Assembly (NCBI GenBank): GCA_023079485.1
Contig: CM041090.1
Span: 36,730,874-36,794,873, forward strand
DNA from: Archilochus colubris
Taxonomy: Eukaryota > Chordata > Aves > Apodiformes > Trochilidae
Direction: 5' to 3'
Length of the DNA: 64,000 bases
Part shown: positions 11,669 to 22,201 of the stretch, piece by piece
How positions within the stretch are numbered: the first letter of the stretch is position 1
How the letters are laid out: the number at the start of each line of letters is the position of its first letter
Notes under the pieces: generated by a model
Seen by the model: the letters and a program-made list of their open reading frames with translations, nothing else
What the model was told of the DNA's origin: nothing
The model's database searches: none
Made by a program: the position numbers and the translations under genes

Positions 11669-14292
11669 ATAGGCATTCTGTCAAGATGGTTTCATTATTA
11701 CACATTTCATGGACAGAATGGGTTTGGAAACCATTGTGTATATTACATCAGCTTTTTAGAGAATGATGCAAAATAGCATTTGCCTTTAGCTTGCCTAAGA
11801 AACTCTCTTCTGAGCACCACTGACTTCTAATTTGTGTTCCTACCTGCTCCTTGTGGCTGGAGGCATCAGCAGAGGCCAAGGTTTCCCTGTACAGGTAACA
11901 GCTCTGTATATGCCAGATGTGGTGCTGTGTGGCTAAACTTGTCCTGCCAGAGACCTTACTCTTTCAGTGTGGCAAACAGAGAGTGGATGTTGTTATCAGT
12001 CATTTCCCAGGCAGGGAAAGTGAGGCAAAAAGCTCCCCAGCTGCACATAAGAAATCTGTGGCAGCATCAGATTGGAGCTGAGAACTCCTCCTGCTTCACT
12101 CCTGCACTGCAGAAGGCTGCTGCTGCTTTGGCCTCTTCTGGAGCTCATAATGTTGCCTGCAGAGATAATTTGTTTTGTTAATTTAATGCTTTGAAGCCCC
12201 TGCCAAAGCCTAGAACCCCAGAGGACAGAGAGACAGTCAAGGAGCAGACAGCCTGTGTATAGGGAATAAGACACGTGAACAGAACAGGAAGGGTAAAGAG
12301 AAGAGCTAAGGCCAGCCAGCCAGGTTGCAATCACAAACCCTTCCCCAGCCCCTTCCTAATTTGCATCAAGCTTTTATGGACATTAGTGGCAGCGAGGGGA
12401 ATGTGCACCCGGTTTTCAAGAATTCTTGGAAGGAACCAACCTGAGCTTCCCAAGAGCTCCTGGGGAGAGTGAAGAGAGGCAGCAGAGGAGAAAACAGGAA
12501 AATGTTAATTTGAAAGTCAAAGAGGCGACTCCCACTAGGTGTGTATCAGGCAAGAGTAATGCAGGTGTAACCCGTGTGGCCTTCCATGTGCTCCATCAAG
12601 GCTAAATTGCAAAGCCAGGGCTTGTGTAGGGATGGCAAGTAGACACCAAGGCCCCAGAGTCCAATATTCCTACAGCAGAAAGACTCAGAGAGGCTTCATA
12701 GCTCCAAAATGTGCTGGAGACGAAACTGTTGGGTGGGAGACTGAAGTACTGTGCTGCAGGAGACTGATGGGTTGTGATGAACCTTCCCAGGACCCAGCAG
12801 GGAACCACTTAGAGAGAGGAGGAAAAGTCAAAGGAATTGTGAACAAGAAATGCCAGAGGAGCAGCAGCATAGAGACAGCCAGTGTTGGAGGCAAGAGGTC
12901 TGAGGAAGCGGTGCTGGTTAGGAGTCAGCTGTCACCCATGGTATTTGATGATTCTGATGGTGCCCTGCAACATGATCTCTGTTTACATTTCAATGGATCC
13001 ATTTGGAAAACGCAGTGGTAGGATTCCAGCCAGCTCTTTTCAACCAACTTTGTTTCCCTTGCTAATGAGCTCTGGTGGAAGGCAAGAATAGGCAACCAGC
13101 TGCTTGTGCTGGTCCAACAGGCACAGGGGGCCATGGTGAAAGTGGGGCTGGAGTTCGTGCTTAGCTCAACTTCTCTCCTTGGGTGAGGATTATTGCCAAG
13201 CTCTGCCCTCAGACCTCTTCATGGTTTGCACCTGTGTGCATGTGTCATGTTACTGGAGCACAAACTGTCCCAGCAAAAAGGGAAGAACATCTCCTCCAGC
13301 CACCCGTTCTGCACAGACTGGTGCCTTGCAGCTGGGGAACCCCAAATTGGGACCTACTTGAGTTAAGGTCAAGGCAGCTCAGGAGCCAGGGCAGTGCCTG
13401 TGTCAGCCACACAGCTTCAGCATCTGGCAAAATATTGCTGCCTGCAGCATGGGGCTCAACCTCAAGTGATTCAGGTTTAGAGCAAAAGGCAGGAACCTGT
13501 TCAGAAAGAGTCTGAGGGCTGGAAAGGCCAGGATGTGATCCCGAGTAGCCACAAGTTGAATGGGGGGGTCTTTGAAGCTAAAGCAATCTTAGTGGGTTTT
13601 TATTTGTGTGCTTTTGTCCTTAAAACCACAGGGGAGAGCATTAACAGGCTGGGGCATGGATAGGAAGGAGATGGCATGAACTGAGACCAAGGAGCAGAGG
13701 CTGTCACCTCCTGATGGCTGTGGCAGCAACTTGAGTCTGCTCTGTTTCTGCATGGATTTTAAAAATTGTTGTAGCTCCTAATACTACATTGGTGATGAGG
13801 CATGTGCAGGAGCCAGGGCTGTGCTTGGTTGCCACTCTAAGTTATGTAAGAAGAGATGATGAACCAAGCTGGTTTCATTTCAGTTGAGTTTGATAAACCC
13901 AGGGAGCTTCCCTGCCAGGTCGGTTTGGTTATGAGCATTTCAGTTAAAAATCCCTTTAAGGTCTCTTAGAAACCAGAGTTGGTCTTAATTGCCTGTGGTC
14001 ATCAAAGCTTCTACCACGGGAATGTTGAAGATGTTTAGTACACATTTAGGCTTTCCCCAAACCCTGGAAAACACTTGAAAAAATGGAATAAAAGCTAATA
14101 CCTTCTGCAAAATCTTAACTGGGAGGAAAGGTCATATTGTCATATTTGTCTCATATTCTTGGCTAACAAAGAGGAGAAAACCTCCGTACTATGGCAGACC
14201 TCACCTCTTGAGATGCTCTCAGGCAGAGTAAGGGCAGCTGTTGCCCTTTCACAAAATTTTACACATCTCCTGGTGTAACATTGCTTCTGAAT
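11669..14292. other. Intergenic sequence, moderately GC-rich, nothing recognised
   Basis: From about 11.85 to 13.55 kb the sequence has fewer A/T runs and more C/G than its surroundings. It holds several open frames over 100 codons on both strands (for example 11834-12181 plus and 12632-13021 plus). None shows a conserved motif, the frames overlap in opposite directions, and I see no splice pattern supporting an exon. I cannot assign a function. Confidence 0.45.
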
Positions 14293-14331
14293 GCTTTGTA
14301 ATATTTATACAATATTTATATATTACAAAGC
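14293..14331. repeat. Perfect 12-bp inverted repeat with 15-nt loop
   Basis: GCTTTGTAATAT at 14293-14304 is exactly complementary to ATATTACAAAGC at 14320-14331. A further direct copy of GCTTTGTAATA begins at 14330. The AT-rich hairpin could extrude as a cruciform or be the remnant of a small palindromic transposon. No function is assigned. Confidence 0.85.
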
Positions 14332-14777
14332 TTTGTAATAAAATTATACTGTGGGATGTCTGGGGTGTACCAGCAGATGAAAGGCTGCCAGAGCAATTCC
14401 AAGGCATTTGGAATTCATCCCCAGTGCCAGTAGCACACAGAAACCTTCACTGAGGACACTGCACTGGCAGAAGACTGACAGAAGGTGTTGGTGGTGTCAC
14501 TGTACCACTTGCACCATGGACCTGCTTCAAAATGTGCTTACTGAAATGGGTTTCCTTAGTCCTGGGATGCTGGAAAAGCTGGCAGCTCTCTCAGAGACAC
14601 AAATACTTGTAAAAAAAAAAAAAAACACCAAACCCTCAACACTAACTATTGTGAAAATAATCCTCTTTTTAAGGGCACTTTCAGTGTTGTGTAAACGTGG
14701 TGTCAGTGGCTGGATTTTACCTTTACAGACTGTAGTGGAACAAAGCAATCAGACGCCTCTGATTACCGAGAAGTGGG
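14332..14777. other. Intergenic sequence up to the tRNA-like element
   Basis: No gene recognised. It includes an A-run at about 14611-14625. Just before the next element is a 7-bp perfect hairpin, AATCAGA (14747-14753) and TCTGATT (14758-14764), around a CGCC loop. Confidence 0.5.
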
Positions 14778-15030
14778 TGTGAGCCGGTATCAAATCCACC
14801 TGTGCCCAATTAGGGCAGGCCCCCTATTGAGCATGTGCAAGACCAGGGGGCCAATAAAAGGTGAAACTCACAGCCACAGACCAGCTCACTCCTGAGCACT
14901 GTGTTACCTTCATTGTGCCACTAGCGCTCATCGCCTCCAAGGTGAGGCTCTGTGTGAGCTCTGTGAGGCTCTCGAACCCGGGGCCTTTGGCATTGCAGTA
15001 CTGGGTCTTAACCAGCTGCACCACGAGAGC
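14778..15030 (-). mobile_element. Possible SINE-like or LTR-like element with a tRNA-like head
   Basis: On the minus strand 15030-14958 is a 73-nt segment with tRNA features. There is a pol III A-box-like TGGTGCAGCTG at 15023-15013 and a B-box-like GGTTCGAGAGC at 14978-14968. The first five bases, GCTCT, are complementary to the last five, AGAGC. Spacing between the boxes equals that of tRNA-Ile as I remember it, but the internal stems are decayed. The rest, down to about 14778, is unlike a simple tRNA gene. On the plus strand it starts TGTGAGCC and contains CCAATAAAAGG, which resembles an LTR with CCAAT and TATA-like boxes. It could be a tRNA-derived SINE on the minus strand, an LTR on the plus strand overlapping a tRNA-derived piece, or a chimera. 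I cannot name the family. Confidence 0.45.
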
Positions 15031-18000
15031 TTGGTTGCCTTGATAGCAGCACATCATGAAAGCAGTGAAAGCTCTGAGTGGATGTTGGAGGGGTTTGATG
15101 AGTACCAAAAGAGCAGCTTATGTAAAGGGGTAGTGGGGCAATTACCAAAGCAATGCTGAGGAAGATGCCAAAAGTGTTAGCAAAGAATCTCCCCATGTAT
15201 GATATGACCCAGAGCAAGAGACCTGGTTTCACCTTCCAGAGCAGAACCAGGTGCTTCACCTGGGCCAAGAAGATGATCCATCATTATTTAAGCAACTACT
15301 CCAAAAATATCTTTGCGTTGCTGTCTCCTGCTGCCCACTGCCACGCTGGGAGAGGATCAGCACTCACTGGGTTCAATAAGGAACTAAAGGAAAGGTAGCA
15401 CCTCAAATCTGGCTTTCTGAAGATGTCTGTCTGCTTGCAGTGTATTGTTTCCATTTGTATAGTTTGGGCTTATAATTTTATTATTATTTATCAGGAAAAG
15501 CTTGAGAAGTTACAATGACTTGGTTTACCCTGGGACATGCAGAGGACTAGAATCTAGCAGAGGATGGCACAGGGAATAGTTCTTTCCTCCTTAGAATGCT
15601 GCATAAACACCTGAAGGTTTTTCACTTGCCTTTGTAACTCAGCTGAGAGCAGCAGGAACAAACTTATCTTTTAAACACATACATGTGCATTTCATTACTA
15701 AATCTAAAATGTGTTAAAGAACAACAAAGTTATTGGAGAAAATGACCTTGAGGAAGAAAGACATAAGAAATAAGGAATTCACAGGAAAACTAGGAGATGA
15801 AATTTGCCTGCTAAATCGTGGACTGTGCACTGCAGTCACTGTGCATTGTTTTTACAGTCCAGCACATTTAGGCTTCTCTATGTGGTTTTTTCCCCCATTT
15901 CATCCTAAGTTAAGGGCTGCAAAGAAGCAGTTCTGGTTAAGTTAAAAAAGATCAGAGAAAGAGGTGGTATTTCTAGAGGAGAGGTATTTTTCACTTTCTG
16001 GGAATGTTTGAGAACTCTGCTTGCAGCAGTATTGGCCCTGGTTCCTCTCTCTTGTTTATATTTTGAATTTTCAAGTCACATACTACATTATGCCAAGTGA
16101 CAGAAGGGAAAATGTCTGTGTGGAGCAGAGTCATGCTTCCACGGGGAATTGGCTTCCTTGGCAGATCAGTGTTTTCAGGCACTAGTGACCCTCTGAGTGA
16201 GAAACAGGAGGAAGAAAGATGAGCCAGATTCTTAGGCAGGCATGCGCAATTAAACACATTTACACTTGTAAGGAATTATTTATATTTCTCTCCTGAACAG
16301 CTTGAGCCTGCTGTAAGCTTGTTTAGTAGCCACACAGGTTGCTGCCCTCTTCAAGGGCTTGTTTAGCTTGACTTTCTAGCAGTGATGTAGCCCCTGACAG
16401 CGTAGAATGGATTTTGGCCAGCTGCAAGGAATGCACCATAGTTACAAGTTAATGGGGGAAAAAACGAGTTAAATGTAGGATATGCATCCACTGCAGGATC
16501 TACATGAGCAAGAAACCAAAAGGCTGAGTGTGTTAACCCAAGGCTTCTGGCAGTGACAGCTTTGGGCCATGATTACAATTGGCATTTTCATATGAACTTT
16601 CTCTCCCAGTTAAAGTTTGCAGCGCAGTACACATGGCCCATTGCTTCCTCGTACAGAAAACTTCAGCAGAAATTACATAGTGGCTCATGACTTGGCTTAC
16701 ATTTGAATTCAGCATTCTGGGTGAGGAATAACTGATTTTAAGGAGTAACTGATTTTCTCCAGCTTCCCAGATGAGAAGGCAAGTATACATGCAGATACAT
16801 GTGTCTTACTGTAAGCAGACAAAATGTTCCATGTGTGCTTTTGTGGATTTTGAAAAACTCAGTGAAAAAGCTGAAATGGCACAGCTATGGTAAAAAATGG
16901 CAAAAAAAAAGAGGCAAGAAGTAGATATAATTTTGTGGTTCATAGTTTATTTGAAAAAGCTGTGAGGGGGTCAGTACAAGCAGTCCTAAAATCTTTCTTC
17001 TGGATTAAAGAACCAAAACACGACCCGATATACTAGCAGCTACAGAAAATGTTGATACATTTGGGTTTTTTTTTTCTGTAATATTGATTTTTCTGAGCAC
17101 AGACCCATCATCTCAAGAAACTCTTTGGCTGTGTACACCAGTCAATGACACTTAGTCCCATTAGTGGGAAAATGGACATATAATCTCCTAGGGAGTCTCC
17201 CCTGAAGGAAACAGCAGCTGTTGGAAGACTGGCAGAAGAGAGTCTCATCTCTTACTCAAACTTGTTACAGATTTTGAACAGCAAATGTATTCTGTTTAAC
17301 CACAGAAAAACTACTCCAAGAGGATGTTTCCATAATGTGTGTGTGTGTTATAAAAAAACATAATTGCTGCAACCCAAATGCTGGTGAGAGACCTGTAAAA
17401 TCTCTAGTTTCACAGTTCTTGCCTTCTGGGTCTCTCTGAAATGAACAAATAGAGAATTCAGGGACAAGATGCCTAGTGGTAAAGTGACAGAGTACAATGA
17501 ACATAGTACACAACATTGTACACAGTATCTTAAAATACAATGAAATTTGTCTTAAAAATAGTTAAAAAAAAAACCAAACAACAACCCATATTATAAAGAA
17601 TATTAGAACTGTAAATAACTTCAGTTTAGGAAACAATAATGACTTGGTGGGTTTGGAAGTGGGACCAGTCAACTGTATCCTTAATGCAAATAAACATTCA
17701 AGAGCCACTAGGTGTTTTCTACATTGGTATTTTGGAGGAAAATGTCCTGTGACATTCTGCTGTTGTCTATTAAGCTTCCATGAATCCAAGAGGTTCTGGT
17801 TGCTGAAGGCACACAAGGATAGCTAATGCCAGACTAGCTTGTGCTTAGCCCAACATGCAGTGGAAAGTGGGCTAAAGTAGCTGAGATCAAGCCTATTATT
17901 CAGTGGAGGAAAGTTTTAAACCAAGATGAAGCACACTCCCAAATTTCCTTTCTCTCAGGACAAAACATCCTTGACATTGTTTTTAAGACTTAATAGAAAC

Positions 18001-21000
18001 TATTTGACAGGATTTGCAGCCAAAGTAGTTCCTTTGTTGCTTTTTTTAGGAAAAAAAGATGAGATGGAAGTGGATCCTTGACACATGCAGGGTCAAGTCT
18101 CAAGCTGGCACTGCTGCTACTTCACATGGGCCTTGGAAGAGCCCTGGACTCTTGGAATGCCCTGGATAAGCCCTGGTTTAGCACAACTGCTGTTTGCCAC
18201 GGCTGCAGGGGAATCAAGCTGAGCCATACACCTGTGGCATACATCTCCTGAACATCAGCTGAAGTAGAGAAAAGGAACACCAACTCCTGCAGATTCTGCC
18301 ACTATCCTGAGCAAGGACTGGCTCTGAGCACTTGGGTGAAATCCAGCCATCCTAAGCAATACCACCTGTCTCCAAAAAGTACTTATTCTTGAGGAAAAGA
18401 ATAAATGTGCAAAGATTCCCAGAAACAGAAGGATTGCACAAAGGACTTTCAGGCTTGATGATCAAGGACCTGCCCGTGGCAGCTGTTATCAGTCCTCCTG
18501 CAACTCTGGATGGATCAGCAATGTAAGGTGTGCCCCACTCCACATCCATTCCAAACAACACAAGGATCCAGGCTATGAAGAGTCACCACACAGGACTGAT
18601 TCGGGATAAACTGCTGTGTGGCTAGATCAGAGTTCCCACCTGCAAGAAGCAGACTGGGTTTGGATTCCAGAAATAAGTCTGTTGCATGGGAAATGTGAGC
18701 CATCCTATTCAGCACAGTTTGTAAAAGTAGCAGCCATCTGTTGGGGTTTATAGAAGGCTGAGAAACACAGGATGTTTACTTTTTTTTTCAGATGTGCAGT
18801 GGATGTGCCTTGTATGAGTAGACTTGCTACAGTACTAATAAAACAACTGGGATGCTAAGCTCAAAAGAAAAAGCTTGTTTTATGTAGTAAAACTGAACTT
18901 AAGCAAGACAGAAAGCATTACAAATACAGATGCACACATGCATACACATAATAAAGCAAAGGTCAGCAGAAAATGGGCCAGACAGAATATGGGAACAAAT
19001 ACAGCAGTAACTTTGAGACTGAATTGCCTGCTTTCCCATGTGCTTTACAGAAATCACTCCCAAAAGAAATAATCTACAAAAGGAAAGACAAGGAAGAGTC
19101 CATGTTCAAAATAAACCTACAAGGGAAATTTATGAGCTGGGATTAATTTAATAAACTCTCCAAAAGGGGATTAGGCATTAGTGACAAAACTGAAATGTGG
19201 GTGCATACAGTGTGAATCCAAACCCTCTAAGGATGAGATAAAGCATTTCTATACCATTGACAGTGAGAACCAACACCACATAAGACACTTGGGAGAGAAG
19301 TGGGCTCAGGTGTCAACTACACAAAAATGTCAACCCCAATGTGAAGAACTTCATGCTGCTGTAAATGCTAACCACCAAAGGGAAAAAAATTCCCATGAGA
19401 ATTCAGAGGATGCAAGCAGAATTCTGGAGATCTAAGAGAACAAATCCAAGAAGCAACCAAAGACACAGATGGAGACGCTGGCAAACAGCATTAGCAACAG
19501 CTAAAGTTGTTTTTGCCAACAAAAGAAAAAAGTTAAGCAGAGTAAATCAAATAAAATTAAACATCTAGCAGCAATAGATGCCCTGCTTTTGTCTGCAAAT
19601 GTCTTTCCCTGAGTTTTTCCTTCCACAGGAGGTAATGAGTATTTTTTGTAAATCTCTGCTGAAAGCAGACTACCTTGTGTTTCTTCCTAATGGCTTGAAT
19701 AAGCAGGTAACATTTCAGATTACAAATGTTTTTGCAACTAAAATGAAATAAAGAATTCTGTATACAGGACATTCTGGTTGAAATATCCTGTAGATGATCA
19801 CCAGCAGGATGATGATCACCACCAACACTAGATGGTATTCTTCTTGAAGAAACAACCTGAACGGGATGACAGGCAATGGTACCATATGAAAGCTTTGGCG
19901 TGTATGTTTGTTGTAACTCTGTCAGTTTGTTAAACACAAAGCTCTACTGGGGAACAGAAGGCAAGTTAAATTGCTTAATATATGTATCAAAACAGTTTGC
20001 TAAGTGCAGTGCTATCAGGAATTACGAAAATAATCTCTAAAGCACATCCAAATTAGAATGGCTGTCTGCAGTTCCCTGGAACATCCCAAAGAAAAATAGC
20101 TGGGTCACTTTGGGAAAAGGCCTGAGGTGGGTTTCAGTGGGTGCTGTATTACATTTGATGTGATCAGAACGGTTTGAATGTCAAGGAATGAAATTCTGGA
20201 TCAAAAATAGTATACTTTGCAAGAAAGTCTGGTAACTTAGAAAAGATGTTCTATGTAGAAGATGAAGAAAATTTATTTTCACATTTTCCAGGACATGGCT
20301 TACATAATATTTTAAGACGCTGAATGAAGCTGCAGTGAGTATTCAAGAAAAGAACCTAAAATCATAATGTGAATTTGACCTGGGTATAAATCAGCAAAAG
20401 GAAAAGCTGTGAATTTTAAAATTGTATTCAAGCAGGCATTGAAGAGTTGCCCAGGAGCATCGCACCCAGAAGCTACAGGATGGTGATAGAATTTCAAGAA
20501 CTAACTCTACAAAGACTAAAAAAATGTCTCAACAGCCCATCTTCAAACTGCAAGACACTGAAATTATTCTCAGACAAACCTGCAGGGAAGAACTTGTTTG
20601 AAAGGCTTGTTAGTCATTTCTGTACTAAAAACTTTCAGTACCAGTGTCATTGTCCAGTGCATTTTTGATGACTTTAACCCATGACGTAGATGCTCACCTA
20701 CAGAACTGCAGTTAGAGATTAATGTTATCAGAGGTAGGAGCTCACCTAGAAATACACATATTAAAACTAAACATGACTCAGAAGTGCACAATTCCATTGA
20801 ATATTTATTTATTCAAGATGAGTGAACAGCCTATGTGAGATGATTATTTTTTATCTGAACTGAAATGGCTCAAGTGGGAGCCACAGTTTCTTTGACTGTA
20901 CTAAATATAGCTTAAGATGAAGTTTCCAGAGGTGTCTGCTGATGCTGCTTGGTGCCTCAGCAAATCATGTTTTTAACTTCTCCTTGCATCGTCTTAAAAA

Positions 21001-21327
21001 GGAAAATCTCATTTCTATTTTTGATCCCTCATTCAAGTCTTGGTTATTGATTCTTTCTATAAATTCTTCCAGGACCCACCCGACACTGGATAATGTTGAA
21101 AATTCTCTTTAGTGTGAGGACTGGATAGCGTGTCAAAGAAGCCACTTTATAATGATGATATGCTGAATCTTATCATAACACATCACAGATTTTACATTGG
21201 CTCAAATTGTTCTATATTTACAGAGTAATCTTACCCTAAATCTGGTGTTTAGACTTCTCTGTGGAACAGATTTTAAAAGTTGATATTGGTGCATATTTAT
21301 TCAGTGGCAGATAAGCTCCAAACTCAT
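15031..21327. other. Intergenic sequence, no gene supported
   Basis: Unique AT-rich sequence. From roughly 16.5 kb rightwards the plus strand looks A-rich rather than T-rich, unlike the sequence around WDR89 and PPP2R5E. No frame resembles a known protein. A block around 18.05-18.72 kb is richer in C/G and may be an old repeat, but I do not recognise it. Confidence 0.45.
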
Positions 21328-21365
21328 TAATGTGTTGTATATGTAATGTGTTGTATATGTAATGT
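21328..21365. repeat. 16-bp tandem duplication
   Basis: The unit TAATGTGTTGTATATG occurs at 21328-21343 and again at 21344-21359 without mismatch, followed by the first bases of a third copy. A simple slippage product. Confidence 0.9.
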
Positions 21366-22082
21366 ATGTTGCAGTTATGGTAGCCTGCTCAAGTACGAGC
21401 ACAATTTCATGTCCTTGGTGCTCTTAGGCATCTGTTTTTAAATTTTTTTTCAAAACTTGTTCATACCTTTTGCCTCTACAACAGGATGTAACAGCTTGTA
21501 ATATTCCACCTTGCGAGACAACACAAGAACAGATAATACTAATAAGTTCTAAAAAAATAAGTCAGTCGTTCACCCATCCCCATTCCATTTAAGATCCTGA
21601 CAGACCTCTCAAATTCAGCCTGAAGTATTTTTTCCGAGCTCAAGATCCCCAGAGCAGGAATTGCACCACGCCACCTTATTCCTTGTCCTTCTCTACACCA
21701 AATTAGACAGAATGAAAGATAAAGGATATATTCTTACAACCTTTCTTTTCCTGTCTTTCCTATTCCACCAGGATCCATAGAGATTCCTAGATCCAGTGCA
21801 TCCCTCCAGTAATGCCCCTACTGATGCTCCCACCAGCCAGGGACCTGGCAGCAGCACTGACTGCTGTGCACCCACTGCCCATGGCTGACCAGGGGTGGGT
21901 GTAGAGGGGACTACTCTGTTTTGCTCAGTGGGAGGGCACTCCTGCTCATGCAGCAGACTCCCAGAATTGTGATTAGACCCTTGGCTAATGCTCAGCCACT
22001 TGGCTCCAAGTAGCTTTGCTCCTGATGTCTCTTAACAAGTTGTTTAAAAGCTCTGTGGAAGTGCCCTCGGCACCTGTACACT
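21366..22082. other. Intergenic sequence, nothing recognised
   Basis: No gene or known repeat is seen. A small perfect hairpin, GTGCC-CTC-GGCAC, lies near 22061-22073, just before the next inverted repeat. Confidence 0.5.
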
Positions 22083-22182
22083 GCTCAGCGTTGTACCACA
22101 AACTCTGGAATCCATTAGGACTTATATTTTTAATTTATTTAAAGGTTCCCCCTGATGCTATGCAGTCCCTACAACGCTGAGC
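22083..22182. repeat. 100-bp unit bounded by 13-bp perfect inverted repeats
   Basis: GCTCAGCGTTGTA at 22083-22095 is the exact reverse complement of TACAACGCTGAGC at 22170-22182, with 74 bases between. A direct near-repeat (CCACAAACTCTGGAA at 22096-22110, CCACAGACTATGGAA at 22187-22201) follows each arm. It could be a decayed small transposon or an RNA hairpin. No protein or target-site duplication is evident. Confidence 0.7.
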
Positions 22183-22201
22183 TGAGCCACAGACTATGGA
22201 A

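Noticed and set aside
11834..12334. Overlapping 115-codon plus and 112-codon minus frames
   Set aside because: Opposite frames over the same moderately GC-rich DNA, with no motifs and no splice or promoter context. Treated as chance.
14958..15030. Functional tRNA gene on the minus strand
   Set aside because: Only the outer five acceptor-type pairs form. The T-arm and anticodon stems are broken and no terminator T-run follows, so a tRNA-derived relic fits better.
15140..15390. Possible processed pseudogene next to the tRNA-like element, with one frame open apart from a single stop
   Set aside because: Neither the frame starting near 15153 nor the shifted frame resembles a protein I know, and there is no poly(A) tail or repeat flank to support retroposition.
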